Source of the DNA: Medicago truncatula | Taxonomy: Eukaryota > Streptophyta > Magnoliopsida > Fabales > Fabaceae | Direction of reading: 5' to 3' | Assembly: GCF_003473485.1 (NCBI RefSeq) | Contig: NC_053045.1 | Location: 24,340,494 to 24,404,493, forward strand | DNA length: 64,000 nucleotides | Notes under the pieces: model-generated | Told to the model about the DNA's origin: nothing | Seen by the model: only the letters and a program-made list of their open reading frames with translations | Database searches by the model: none | Part shown: piece by piece, positions 44,818-56,790 of the stretch | Layout of the letters: each line of letters begins with the position of its first letter | How positions within the stretch are numbered: position 1 is the stretch's first letter | Program-made: the position numbers and the translations under genes

Positions 44818-47196
44818 ATGAGAGAGTTTAGGAGAGAGAGCGCGAGACCGGTACGGTTCTGGCATTCACCTCGCCGGATTCCTTCGCCGGAAACGCGTTC
44901 GAACGGGCGGGTTGGGACATATGCCGGGGCGGCAGAAACGGGTGGGACTAAGGGGGAATGGGTCTGGGTGAGAAATAGGAGGAGGAAAGCATTGGAACCG
45001 GAACACGACGGACGGAACGGACAGCGGCGGATCAACGGATAGGGAGGTAAGGTTACTGCTTTGGAGCGACGGGTTTCTCAGCATGGCAGGGGTTATTTGC
45101 GGTACAGGGAAGGCAGCAGGCTTGGGGAGCGGGGTGCATCACCTAGGGTTAGGATTTTTTCTGATCATGGGCGTGGGCGGTCTCGCAATTTCAGACATGG
45201 GCGCCCTTTCTCTTGTTCACGTGAAGCTGTTGACAGGAACAGGAATGCAGTGGGTTCTGTTCAAGGGCGGCCTCATGGGAGCTTCAACGGAAAGTCCAGT
45301 ATTGCAATCCGGGAGAATATGTCAGGTCGTGGAAATGATGTCAGTGATAACCAGGTTTCGGCTGTGTTTTATATAACGAATTTCCCGGATCGTCTTTTGT
45401 TTGTGGATTTGAAGAAAGGTTTGGAAGTGTGTGGTATCTTATCGGATGTTTATCTTTCCCGCTTTCGCAATGCTCGTGGACAACGTTTTGGTTTTGCTAA
45501 ATTTTTGAAGGTACGTGATGTTGATAAACTGAAAAAAGCACTCAATAATGTTTCCTTTTGGGATCTTAGGTTGTTTGCAAATGTAGCAAGGTTTGATAGG
45601 TTTGAGGAGGATGTGGACGGTAGCGGTGGTTATGTGGAGGTTGACGTAGGGAAGAAGTTTGAGGGAGAAAATAATAGGGGAAATAAGGAAGGAAAAAAAC
45701 CGAGAGAGTTGATTGGTAGGGAGGATGAGAAAGGGGATAGTAGGAAGTTGGTGCTAGAGAAGGTGAAGGTAGCAGCTTTGAGGAGCGAGTTAGAGAGGAA
45801 GAGGGAGAGTGTGTTTAAGGTAGGGGATGTTGTTTGTGGTCGGAAGGAGGAGGTGAAGGAGGTGTCGGTGAAATCGGAGGAGTTGAAGGTTTTAGGGAAG
45901 GCGAAAGTAGTGGAAGGGGAGGGAAGTGATTCTGTGTCCGGAAAGCTTGCATCCGAAGTGGCTCGCGAATATTTACCTTATCATGATGATGTTGTATGGG
46001 CAAACAAATGTATATTGGCCAAAATTAAAGACGGTACGTGTTTCTCTGGTATACAACAATCTTTTTTAGATGCTGGCTTTTTGGATTATAACTTAATTGC
46101 TATGGGAGGGGATAATGTATTGTTATCTCCTTGTGTGGATGGAGATGTCACAGAATTGTTTAACTCCGTGGCTGATTTTTTGGGTAATTTTTTATGTGAT
46201 TGTCGACCTTGGACGAAAGAAAGTAATGTTCAGTATGAACGGGGTGCTTGGGTTAGATGTTATGGTGTACCCTTGCATGCATGGAATGATAATTTTTTCT
46301 TAGAATTGGCTTCAACCAGAGGTAGACTTCTTAAAATTGATGAAGCTTCTGTGAATAAAGTTAGAATGGATTATGCTCGTTTATTGATAGCAACTTCTGA
46401 ATTGTATGAATTAAATTATGTTGCTCGTTTTGTGATTGATGGGAGGGTGTATCCTATTCGTTTTATTGAAGATTTAGAGTTTGGGTTAGCTGAAGATGCA
46501 TGTTTATCTGAATTTGAAGATGACAATAATTCACAATTTTCAGTTCCCGATTGTTCACCGCATGATGAACCTTTAGTTGATGCACTTGTTGATCATTTTC
46601 ATGAGGATATTGTTAAAAATTCAAAAGATGTGGGTAGCGTATCTGTGCCCGCTGGGTGTTCTACTGTTCAAGGTATGTCAGAGGTTGTTGCTAAGAAGGT
46701 TTGTGCAGACTCTCCTACCATTTCTCGTGAGTCTGAGAACGCTTTGGGGAAGAAGGTTGTGGAGAGTTGTATAGGCTATAAGAAAACTGCACCCCCTAAA
46801 CGCAAGGTGGCACCGTCATTGATTGGTTTGAAAAAAATAGCAAGACTTTCAGGTACCGACAGATATGAATTGATCAGGTCCTTGAAAAAATCAAAAAAAT
46901 CAAAAAAACTTTTTTTGAAAGGGAAGTCTTCTAAAACTTCTTCCAAAATTTCCTCAAGTAAAATTCATAAGGTTTCCTTGTCAGCGGGTTCAGGTAATTC
47001 TGTTAAATCGAAGGATTGGGAGAATTGGGTTGTTCTTCATGGTAATGCAAAAGAAGTGGAGGAAGATATTGTCGAGGTGGGAAAAAATATTGGTATTGGG
47101 TGTAATAACAGTTTTCAGGCTCTTTCTCGAGGAGGTGTTCGTGGAGGGTCGAAAGATAGAGGGGAGGGGAGGTTGGAAGGAGCGAGGGTTGTTTAG
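44818..47196 (+). pseudogene. LINE ORF1: RRM-containing RNA-binding protein, one in-frame stop
   Basis: From MREFRRESARPVRFW the frame runs through GEWVWVRNRRRKALEPEHD to a TAG at 45040-45042, then continues in the same frame through SRLGERGASPRVR to 47196. An RNA-recognition motif follows (VFYITNFPDRLL ... GQRFGFAKFLKVRDVDKL ... RLFANVARF; about residues 180-260 of the full frame), then a charged linker, a conserved domain (WANKCILAKIKDG ... YERGAWVRCYGVPLHAW) and a lysine/serine-rich basic tail (KKSKKSKKLFLKGKSSKTSS). In L1-type elements ORF1p coats the RNA and acts as a chaperone in the RNP. Translation could only restart after the stop, so the copy is probably non-functional. Confidence 0.9.
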
Positions 47197-47242
47197 TGAG
47201 TCGGGGGCGGTTGTGGTGGTGTGTGGGGAGTCGGTGGTTTTT

Positions 47243-50200
47243 ATGAAGATTTTATCTATTAATATTAGGGGGCTTGGAGCACCTGAGAAGAGGAGGGAGG
47301 TTCTTAGACTTGTTGCCGAGAGGAAACCGTCAGTGTTATGTTTGCAAGAATCAAAGTTGGCAGTGGTTGATGAGTTCGTGTGTCGCTCTATTTGGGGGTC
47401 TGATCCTATGGCTTTTTCTTTTAAAGCTGCAGTTGGTGCTTCTGGTGGTATAATTACGGTGTGGGATCCTAATGTAGTGGATGTTTGGTTGACGGTTAAT
47501 TTTTCGCATTGTTTGATGATTAAGGGGTCGTTTATTAAAAATAATGAAGTGTTTTGTTTGGCAAATATTTATGCTCCTTGCAATCTTCGGGGGCGTCAGA
47601 GTTTGTGGGATGCTGTTTCTAATTTATTCTTGACTCATGGTGATGTAGCTTGGTGACTTTAATGTTGTTCGTAATAGTGAAGAAAGGAGAGGCCGAGTTG
47701 AAAATTCAGTTTCTGGTGATTGTGATATCTTCAATCAGTTTATTGATAGTAATTCTCTCATTGATTTACCTTTATGTGGCCGTAATTTTACTTGGTACCG
47801 GGGCGACGGTGTTACAATGAGTCGGCTTGATCGATTTTTATTATCTGTATCTTGGACGAACTTATTCCCTAATTGTATACAGGTTGCTCTTCCCCGAGGT
47901 TTGTCGGATCATTGTCCTATTCTGTTAACCATTGATGAGGAAAATTGGGGGCCTAAACCTCTCAGAATGCTCAAATGTTGGGCGGATATTCCTGGGTATG
48001 GTGAGTTTGTTAAAGAAAGTTGGCAGTCGATTCAGGTTCAAGGTTGGAGTGGTTTCATCTTGAAGGAAAAACTTAAAAAAGTAAAAGAACGTTTGCGGAG
48101 TTGGCACTTGAATCATACATTTAACATTAACAGCAAGATTCAAGGGGCTAAAGATAGAATGGCGGCTTTGGATGCTCTTGGAGAGATTAGTTCTCTAAGC
48201 ACTGATGAAGTGAATGAAATTCACTTGCTTTCATATGATATTATGGCTTTCTCGAAACTTCAAGCTAGTATGCAGTGGCAGAAATCAAGGATTACTTGGT
48301 TGAAGGAAGGTGATGCTAACTCTAAGTTTTTTCATGGTTTTATGTCTTCCAGAAGAAGGTCGAACTCTATCATTTCTTTGGCATCTGATGGTGGTAGCAT
48401 TGAAGGAGTGGAGCCTGTGCGTCATTTGATCTTTCAACATTTTCAAAATCACTTCAAAAGGGGCACTCAGCCGCGGCCAGATATGGGAGGTTTGACTTTC
48501 AAATTGTTGTCTATGTCGGATGGGGCTGATCTCGTTCTTCAAAGACTTTTGGGATATATTAAAGATTGATCTTTTGAACTTTTTTGCGGAGTTTTATCAT
48601 CATGGGAAAATAACGAAAGGTCTTAATTCTTCTTTCATAGCTTTGATTCCAAAGGTAGACAGTCCTCAAAGGGTGGCAGATTTTCGTCCTATAGGCTTGG
48701 TGAGTAGTGTTTATAAAATTTTATCTAAAGTCTTGGCTAATCGTTTGAGAATGGTGGTGGGAAGTGTTGTGTCTGCTTCTCAGTCTGCTTTTATAAAAGG
48801 TAGACAGATTTTAGATGGTATTCTGATAGCTAATGAAGTAGTAGATGATGCAAAGTGTAATGATAAAGAGCTACTTATGTTTAAAGTGGATTTTGAAAAG
48901 GCTTATGACTCGGTGGATTGGTGTTACTTAGATGAGGTGATGATTAAAATGAATTTTCCGTCTAAGTGGCGTTGTTGGATTATGGAGTGTGTTACCACTG
49001 CTACAGCATCTGTGTTAGTGAATGGTTGTCCAACCGATGAGTTTCATTTTGAAAGAGGACTTCGTCAAGGGGATCCTCTTTCCCCTTTTCTATTTCTCTT
49101 TGCTGCCGAAGGTCTTGATGTGATGATGTCTGCGGTTGTTTCAAACGGCTTATTTACTCCTTATACAGTTGGGTCGCAGGTTACTGTGTCGGTGTCTCAT
49201 CTTCAATTTGCTGATGACACTCTTTTGATTGGTGTCAAGTCTTGGGCCAATGTTCGAGCAATGAAGGCTGTTCTTTTGTTATTTGAAGCTGTATCAGGTC
49301 TGAAAGTGAATTTTCACAAAAGTATGTTGTTTGGTGTGAATATTAATGAGTCTTGGTTGCATGAGGCAGCGGTGGTTATGCATTGTAGGCATGGGCGGCT
49401 ACCTTTTATCTATTTAGGCTTGCCTATTGGAGGGGATACTCGTAAACTTCAGTTTTGGCACCCGGTGGTTGAGAGAATCCGTCGACGGTTGTCCGGATGG
49501 AAGTCTAAGAATTTATCGTTGGGTGGTCGGTTGGTTTTGCTAAAGTCCGTTCTGTCGTCCATTCCGGTTTATTTCCTTTCTTTCTTCAAAGCTCCCTCAG
49601 GTATCATTTCTACCCTTGATTCTATTTTTATTAAGTTTTTTTGGGGTGGTGATGAGGATTCTAGGAAAATTTCTTGGATCAAATGGGATAATATTTGTTT
49701 GAATAAGGCGAATGGGGGTTTGGGTGTGAAAAGATTGAGGGAGTTCAATATTTCTTTGTTAGGTAAGTGGATTTGGAGGGTTTTGGAGGATAGGGAGAGT
49801 CTTTGGAATGTGGTGTTGCGTGCGAAATATGGTGAGTTTGGAGGGAGGGTGCGATTTTGTGAGGGGGTTGGGTTGATTTGGTGGCGGCAGTTAAATCAAA
49901 TCAGGAGTGGTGTGGGGTTGGCCGAATCGACGTGGTTGGTTGATAATTTAGTCAGGAAGGTAGGTGATGGGAGTACCACCATGTTTTGGGAGGATTCCTG
50001 GTTGTTAAATGTTCCGTTGGCTGTAGCTTTTTCTCGACTTTTTGATTTGTCGGAAAATAAAGGTGTAACGGTGAGGGAGATGTTTTTATTAGGCTGGGGG
50101 GCTGATGGGGGTGCTTGGAGTTGGCGACGGAGATTGTTTGCTTGGGAGGAAGAGTTGGTGGGGGAGTGTGTGGAGCGGTTGGCTAACTTTGTTTTGCAGG

Positions 50201-50835
50201 TAGACATTTCTGATAGGTGGGTGTGGAATCTCCACTCGTCACAAGTATATACAGTGCATTCAGCTTATTCTTACTTAACAACGGTGGATACTAATATCAA
50301 TGCAGAGTTTGATCATTTATTATGGCTTAAAGCAGTCCCTTTAAAGGTTAATATTTTTGTTTGGAGGCTCTTTCTGAATCGCCTTGCTACAAAGGATAAT
50401 CTTCGCAAGCGGAATGTCCTCGAGGCTACCAACGTTTTTTGTGGTACTTTATGTGGTAAGGAGGAGGAAAGAGACCATTTATTTTTTCAATGTGATTATT
50501 ATGGTCGGTTATGGCTTATGCTATCAGATTGGTTAGGTTTTGTCACGGCGCTCAATGGAAACTTATATTCACATGCTAATCAGTTTTGTGCACTTGGAGG
50601 ATTCTCAAAGCATTCTATGCAAACTTTTTCTATTATTTGGATTTCGGTCTTATTTTCTATTTGGAAAGATCGTAACAGGAGGATTTTTCAAAACGAAATT
50701 GTTCATATGGAAGTTCTTCTTGAAAGGGTCAAACTTCAAACGTTTTGGTGGTTGAAAGCTAACTACATATTGTTCGTTTTTGATTATTCTTATTGGAGGC
50801 AAAACCCATTATCTTGTTTACAGACTATTGTGTAA
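47243..50835 (+). pseudogene. LINE ORF2: endonuclease-reverse transcriptase, frameshifted
   Basis: ATG at 47243 starts MKILSINIRGLGAPEKRREV, an APE-type endonuclease (LQESK metal site, GDFNVV, GLSDHCPIL). The frame is broken near 47650, where sequence just before GDFN is deleted. The second frame ends at 48569 because roughly 80 bp, including the usual SPGPDG block before the RT fingers, is missing near 48530-48540. The third frame from ~48535 carries FFKDFWDILK, IALIPKV, DFRPIGLVSSVYKI, AFIKGRQILDG, FKVDFEKAYDSVDW, GLRQGDPLSPFLF and the catalytic FADD (49207-49218; FADD is the common plant-LINE variant). A zf-RVT knuckle (CGTLCGKEEERDHLFFQCD) and tail to 50835 follow. Family proteins nick target DNA and reverse-transcribe in place. 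Confidence 0.93.
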
Positions 50836-50943
50836 AGTCTGTTTTTTGGTTTTTGTTTTATGGCGGATGTAGCCTTTTTGTATTCTATGTAACTTTCTCA
50901 GCTCCCTTTGGCACATCTTGTGCTTAAGGGACTGATTATTTTA

Positions 50944-50945
<2 letters not shown>

Positions 50946-50992
<47 letters not shown>
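50946..50992. repeat. (TA)n run in the LINE 3' UTR
   Basis: About 23 TA units just upstream of CATTTAGCTTCTTC and the poly(A) end of the LINE. Confidence 0.95.
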
Positions 50993-50994
<2 letters not shown>

Positions 50995-53116
50995 TTTAGC
51001 TTCTTCAAAAAAAAAAAAGGGATCAAACTCCATGTAGTTCTCTCTCAAAAAATATTTTTTGTGTGTTTGGTTGATTTTAATTTTTGTTGGAAAATGGTTT
51101 TGAAGAAAAGAAAGAGGCCTTAAAGGCATAAGAGAAGAAAATGGTGAATGGTTGGTTCAATTGTTATTAAAAAAGTCTAAGTAGGGATTAGGATTCATTT
51201 GGATTTGTTTAAGAAAATAAAGAAAAAAAAATTCAATGGAGTTTTGACTCCAAGGTTTGTTTGGAAAAATTTGAGTGATGGAATTGGTTTATTATTTTTT
51301 TGAAAATTGACATTTGTCTAAAAATCGCGTTTCCTAAGCATACATCTAAACGGTAATCATGCAACGTGTGTGCGTGTCGGTGCTTGTGTCGGTGTACATC
51401 ACTTATAGTGTCCATAGTCCTTTACATTGAGTCCTAAATACATGCTATGGTCTTGCAAGGAATTAAAAAGGGAACTAATCTACCTAAAATTATTACAAAC
51501 CCATTTGATATAGAAATGAATAGAAAAAAAAATAAAAAATAATGCCTAAACTATGAGATGGATGAAATATGAAATGAAATGGTTAGTATCATAAAGCATA
51601 AAAATGGTAAAAAAGGTAAACAAAATTGAATTGAATAGCAAAAAAGAAAAGAGCAATGAAATGAAATAAAATGGCAAAATATACCTAGAATTAGGTATAA
51701 CACTTAGACATGCATATGGCTTATAATTCCCTCATCATAGCCATTTTTAAAAGAGATTTGATTTTAAGCTACAATGTGAGAATCATAAGAACACACACAA
51801 GCAAAGCATCATACCATATTCCTAGAGATATTTTTACACATTATTTAACATGTAAAAAAAATAAAAAAAAATAAAAATATCACAAAATGTCAAAAAATGC
51901 ACCAAGAACAAATAGGAATTTAATGAGCAAGAATTGAAAAGAGAAAATGAAGAAAATAAATGCAAAAATAAGCAAGTAAATTCTAGCATTTAGAGAAAAA
52001 ATTAAAATGATAGGGAAAATTTTTTTAGGAAATTTTTAGGAGCATAAAATGCCAAGAAAGTGTAAAAAAAGTATTTAAAACACAATAAAAAAGCAATTAA
52101 AAAGAGGCTCAGCAGGATTTAATCTGGACCGTTGGATGAATCCAGAGGTCCAGATCTAACTCCCAAGATCTCATCACAGCCACTGGATCAAAGATCCAAG
52201 GGTTTAAAAAAACACAAAAAGATAGTGTAAAATTGCAGGAAGCACAATGACCGTTAGATCAAAGATCTAACGGTTCAAACAGAAGATATACCATATTTCA
52301 CACAGAAGATCACACACATGATTCAAAATCAAACACACAGCAGCCATCAGATCTTGGAACAATCCAGATCTGATGGTTCACAGAGCGAGGGAACACAACA
52401 AAAACATGCACGCGCGCGCGTGGGTACGGAGGGAGTATATAAAGGAATTTCACACAAAAAAACTCACAAAAACAAACTCCTTCTCTCTCTAAGTCACACT
52501 TAGAGAGAGAAGCTCTCCCCTCTCTCTAAAAAAGGTCGCCGGAGAAGAAGGTGGAGGAGGTGGCCGGAGTTGCTCAAAACGTGATTAAAAATAAAATTGG
52601 ACTAAAAAGTAAATTTGACGAAACGTAAAGCGAAACCAAAAATAAAATCAACAAAAGGACTAAAACAAACCAATTACTGACATGAGGTATTTTAAAATAC
52701 CTCCCTGTCGAAATTTTGACAGGAAAAGACCAAAATGCCCCCCAGGGACTAAACTGATCCAAACTGACTCAAATACAATTTTTGAAATGATTTTTAAACA
52801 AAGACTCAACAATGATTTGTACAGACAAATTGAAAAGACTCAGAGGCAAACACAGCGACAAAAATGGGTTCCACTGCAGGAAATGACCAAAATACCCTTT
52901 TGTATGATTTTTTTGAAATAAAATGCAAGAAAAGTAATGCGACGTTTCAGAGAGTTCTTAAATGATTTGTAATGTCAGAAAAGACAGAGGCAGTAAAATA
53001 CGTTTAAAAAGAGAGTAAAGGTTCAGAGTAAAATAATAGAGAATTGACAAATATCAGTGTTAGAAAAGAAATTTGAACGAGTATTTTGAGGTCCAAAATC
53101 AGGGTACAACAATGGA

Positions 53117-55677
53117 ATTTGCTTGTTTTTTGGAAAATTGATATTTTTCTAAGTATCGCGTTTCCTAAGCATACATCTAAAGCGGTAAACATACAACGTG
53201 TGTGCGTGTCGGTGCTTGTGTCGGTGTACATCATTAGAGAGTCCATTGTCCGTTACATTGGCCCTAGTTTACATTCTATGGTCTTGCAAGAAATTAAAAG
53301 GAAACTTAAACTACCTAAAATATTACATGACATTTTAACATAGAATTTAAAAGGTAAAAATGCCTAAACTATGAGAAATTGAGATGAAAAGGGCAAGATG
53401 CTCATGAGATGGATGAAACATGAAATGAAATGGTCAGTAAAACAAGGTGTAAAATGGTAAGAAAACAAGCAAAGAATTACGAGGCGAAACGGTAAAAATA
53501 ACAACAATAACCAAAATGTAAAATATACACGTTACTTGTAACAAAAGAAATTAACAAATCACATTAAAACAGTAAAACAATCACACAATCAGTAGCATAT
53601 TCAACATGAAATTGCATATTAATCACTCATATCATGTCAAGACCTCATGAACAAATTATGGCGAGAAAATTCACAAGTTTAATAAAAAAAAAATTAATGA
53701 ATCAACAAGAAAATATTACATATATTTTTATCATTTTTTAACATGTAAAAACATCACAAAAGTATTAAAAATACATCAAGAAACATATATGAATTTTTAG
53801 GAATTTTTTGCAAGAAAATTGGACAAGCAGGGGGTTCAGATAGCAAGAAACAGGGTGCAAATAGCATGAAATAAGAAAAAAAATGCAGAAACAAACAAAC
53901 TGGAAGCCCAAGCCCAAAACCCATGGATCCGGATGCACAGGAAGCGTTGGATTGATCCAGGAAGCCAAACCCTAGATCTAAAGGCTTAGAATGAAAGGAA
54001 AGAACCAGGAATAAACCGGACCGGTTCAGTTGTTTATAAAAAGGCTAGGGGACCGGTTTATTTCATTTCTTCCTCTCCTTTCTCTCTCTTCTCTCATCCT
54101 AGTGAGAGAAGCTCTCACTTCTCTCTTCTCCTCCCTCGCCGGTTTCTGGAAAATGAAGATGATCTTCATCTTCTCCGACGTGGTGGCCGGCCGCCCAAGG
54201 GAGGCGGCGCCGCTGCCGGAGTTGAGCAAGCTTCTCCGATTTCAATTTTTTTTACATATTTGGAAATCCTTTTTTGTTCTGAACACGAATCTGAACTTAC
54301 TTTTTGCATGCAAGGCTTGAATCAACGTAGATCTAAAGATTTTCTTACGGTTTTGAAAGTATTATTTTTTTTTAGGTTTTCAGTTTTTTTTTACTGAAAC
54401 TCTTTGGAACTTTAAAGATCTACATTGATTCGTTCTTGTTATGGTTCTTAAGCGAGAAAGGGGAAACTTGCGTGTTTACCTGTGGTTTCAATTGGAGATT
54501 TTGAGTGAAGATCTTCGGAAACACTTGAACTTGATTCTGTTTGTTGATTTTTGGATTTGAATCCGAAAATAAATCGGTTCTTCTTCTTCACCGGTTCGAT
54601 TTCTTCTTCTTTCCCTCTTCTCAGATCCTTCGTGATCGTGCTTGAGTTCGTCACTGATGGTGATTTATTCGCACTGGAATTGCGAAGGAAATGGTTCAAT
54701 GATGATGATTCAGTGATGAATCACTGAGAACTGTAAAGAAATCAAAGAAAAATTGTTGAATTCTGGTTCTGGAAAAGTTAGGGTTTTTGAATGTTCTTGG
54801 TGATTTTCTGTGATTTTCTGTTTTGATCTAACTGAAAAGAGAGAGAAAATGTGATTCTGTTTTTGGTGATGTGTCACTGATTCTCAGGATCTGTGTGGAT
54901 TTTATTCTATTTATAGGCTGCCATGTGTGTTTCTGGACCAATGAGAGAAGGCCACCTGTTTTGGACTTAGGGACTTTCCTGCAAAAATAAGAAAATTGGA
55001 GGACTGGACTGCAATTAAGAAAAAGGACCTAAAAATGCAATTTTAAAAAGTATTGGACTAAAATGTAATTTTAGAAACTGTTTCAGGGACTAAAATGTAA
55101 TTAAAATAAAATTGGACTAAAATTGGTAATTTGGAAAAAAACGTAAAGTGAAACCAAAAATAAAATCAACAAAAGGACTAAAACGAACCAATTACAGAAA
55201 TGAGGTATTTTAAAATACCTCTCTGCCGAAATTTTGACAGAAAAAGACCAAAATGCCCCTAGGGACTAAACTGACTCAAACTGACTCAGATGCAATTTTT
55301 GAAATGATTTTAAACAGAGATTCAACAATGATTTGTACAGACAAGTTGAAAAGACTCAGAGGCAAACACAGGGACTAAAATGGGTTCCACTGCAGGAAAT
55401 GACCAAAATACCCTTTTTGTATGATTTTTTGAAATAAAATGCAAGAAAAGTAATGCAATGATTCAGAGAGTTTTCAAATGACTTGTAATGCAAGAAGAAC
55501 ACTTTGGATAGTTTTATGCAAGAAAATCATGCTTGAACGTACTTTGAGACAGAGACAGTAAAATATGCAGATGAAAAGAGAGTAAAGGTTTAGAGTGGAA
55601 CAACAGCGAATTGACAAATATCAGTGTTAGAAAAGAAATTTGAACGAGTATTTTTAAGTCCAAAATCAGGGTATACA
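53117..55677 (+). other. Right part of outer solo LTR B2, no gene
   Basis: Non-coding LTR sequence. 52930-53100 of the nested copy and 55420-55677 of this copy are near-duplicates (GAGTAAAGGTTCAGAGT versus GAGTAAAGGTTTAGAGT). The frames here that look basic or serine-rich are LTR leader sequence read as protein. Confidence 0.8.
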
Positions 55678-55879
55678 AATTGGAACCAATAAAGGAACCA
55701 ATGATGTGTGAATTTACATGTTATCCAAAATTATAAAAAAGAGTGTTGTTGTAATACCCATATTTACATCAAATGAAATCAAGCAAAGAAGTAGCATCAG
55801 TGAGTGAAGATAATCTAGTCTAGGATTAGAGTTAAGTGATCTGTTGAAAGTGTGGATCATGAACACCAAATCTTTATTT

Positions 55880-56125
55880 GGAAACCACTTGAACATGCAT
55901 ATTTTTAGGTGGCTTCTCTAGATCAAAAATTAACTTATCACCTACCTCTAACATATGTTATCGGCAAAATTTGAACCATTGGCCGCCTAAGTATTTTTTG
56001 TAACTTGCTCTCTTTGCCGTTATCAAGCGACACTTATACATTTTTTGAGCTTGTTTGTCGATGAGTGTGATTGTTTTCTGTGTTCCTTTTAGAAATGTCA
56101 TTGATATCTCATTTGAGAAGTGTTA
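55880..56125 (-). pseudogene. B3-domain relic, copy 2
   Basis: The minus strand reads HFSNEISMTFLKGTQKTITL, IDKQAQKMYKCRLITAKRAS, YKKYLGGQWFKFCR, a TAA stop, then HMLEVGDKLIFDLEKPP and MHVQVVSK. This is the layout of a plant B3 DNA-binding domain (REM-like): a hydrophobic/basic start, ITLID strand, GGQW turn and the GDKLIFDL strand. No start codon or rest of gene is visible. B3 assignment is from pattern memory only. Confidence 0.65.
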
Positions 56126-56519
56126 GATACAAAACAAATTGCAGTGTTAATTAGAAGTTATATATATGTACATTTCTAAAACATTTACCAAAGCATTATA
56201 AAGATTTACTGTAGGAAAATAACATGTTTTATTTTTCTCAAGAGATTAAGAAAACAACATTACAATTAACATGATACTAATTGGAACCAATGAATGAACC
56301 AACAATATGTAGATTAACGTTAGATAATAGTTAGGTTTATAAAAGAGATTGCAAGTTTCATAGACTAACCAAAAAGGATTTTTGCCAATACTTACATCAG
56401 ACAAAATGAAAAGAACAAATGACATCCCAAAGTCAAGATAGTTTACGACTACAGTCCAAAGCGATACATCAAAATAGTAGAAGTTAAAATAGTCCAACAA
56501 CAAAGATCTACTTTGGAAC

Positions 56520-56760
56520 AACTCGAATTTGCAAGTTCTTCTGCGACTTTTCGAGATCAAAGATGAGTTTACTCCCTTCTTCCATCACTCGTTATCTGCA
56601 GAAATTAAACCACTGCCCACCCAAGTAATTTTCATAGCTTGCTCTATCGGCGGTAATGAGATGACAGTTATACTGTCTCTGTGTCTGGTCATCAATGAGA
56701 GTGATTGTTTTGCACTTTCCTTTCAGAATTGTTCTTGACACCTCGTTTGGGAAATGTTAA
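56520..56760 (-). pseudogene. B3-domain relic, copy 1
   Basis: The minus strand reads FPNEVSRTILKGKCKTITLI, DDQTQRQYNCHLITADRASY, ENYLGGQWFNFCR, a TAA stop, then RVMEEGSKLIFDLEKS and LQIRVVPK. It aligns with copy 2 without gaps and has the stop at the same position. The shared TAA means it predates the duplication, or marks an exon end (see findings). Confidence 0.65.
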
Positions 56761-56790
56761 ACAGGAAAATAACTGCAATATTAATCTAAT

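Larger units (their letters stand above)
44809..51016 (+). mobile_element. L1-type LINE, nearly full length, inactive
   Basis: The target sequence AAGGGATCAAACTCC is present at 44794-44808 and 51017-51031 (two A overlap the poly(A) tail). The element has ORF1 (RRM protein), ORF2 (endonuclease, reverse transcriptase, zinc knuckle), a 3' UTR containing a (TA)n run and a terminal A tract. ORF1 starts 9 bp from the left end, so little or nothing is missing at 5'. One stop in ORF1 and two lesions in ORF2 disable it. Confidence 0.95.
44462..53111 (+). mobile_element. Solo LTR, family B copy 3 (nested in copy 2)
   Basis: Starts TGTTATCGCGATTTTCGGG and ends CAGGGTACAACA, with TSD ATGGA at 44457-44461 and 53112-53116. 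Without the LINE at 44809-51016 and its 15 bp duplication it is about 2.4 kb. Compared with copies 1 and 2 it lacks roughly 0.9 kb after ~52575, where the CT-rich leader and CGCCGGAG stretch jump directly to ATTGGACTAAA repeats. TATATAAAGG near 52436 is the TATA box. It is in the same orientation as its host LTR. Confidence 0.92.
43866..55677 (+). mobile_element. Solo LTR, family B copy 2 (outer, interrupted)
   Basis: Starts TGTTATCACGATTTCGGGG and ends AATCAGGGTATACA, with TSD AATTG at 43861-43865 and 55678-55682. The copy is split after 44461 by a second LTR of the same family and resumes at 53117, leaving about 3.2 kb of its own. GTTTATAAAAAGGC near 54032 is its TATA box, followed by a CT-rich leader. 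It contains the family motif GGGAAGGTGTTAGGCACCC. No coding domain. It interrupts the left unit of the B3 tandem duplication. Confidence 0.92.
55678..56790 (-). repeat. Tandem duplication of about 600 bp carrying B3-domain relics
   Basis: AATTGGAACCAATAAAGGAACC at 55678 and AATTGGAACCAATGAATGAACC at 56279 start parallel diverged units, each containing a B3-like remnant on the minus strand. The left unit continues across the solo LTR into 43825-43865, where GAGATTAGG...AACAATTG parallels GAGATTAAG...ACTAATTG at 56242-56283. Confidence 0.8.

Noticed and set aside
45083-45376. 97-residue frame overlapping LINE ORF1
   Set aside because: Out-of-frame shadow of the ORF1 arginine-rich region.
54030-54320. 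Frames at the TATA/leader region of the outer LTR
   Set aside because: CT-rich LTR leader read as Ser/Leu-rich protein; the related LTR copies do not keep the frame.
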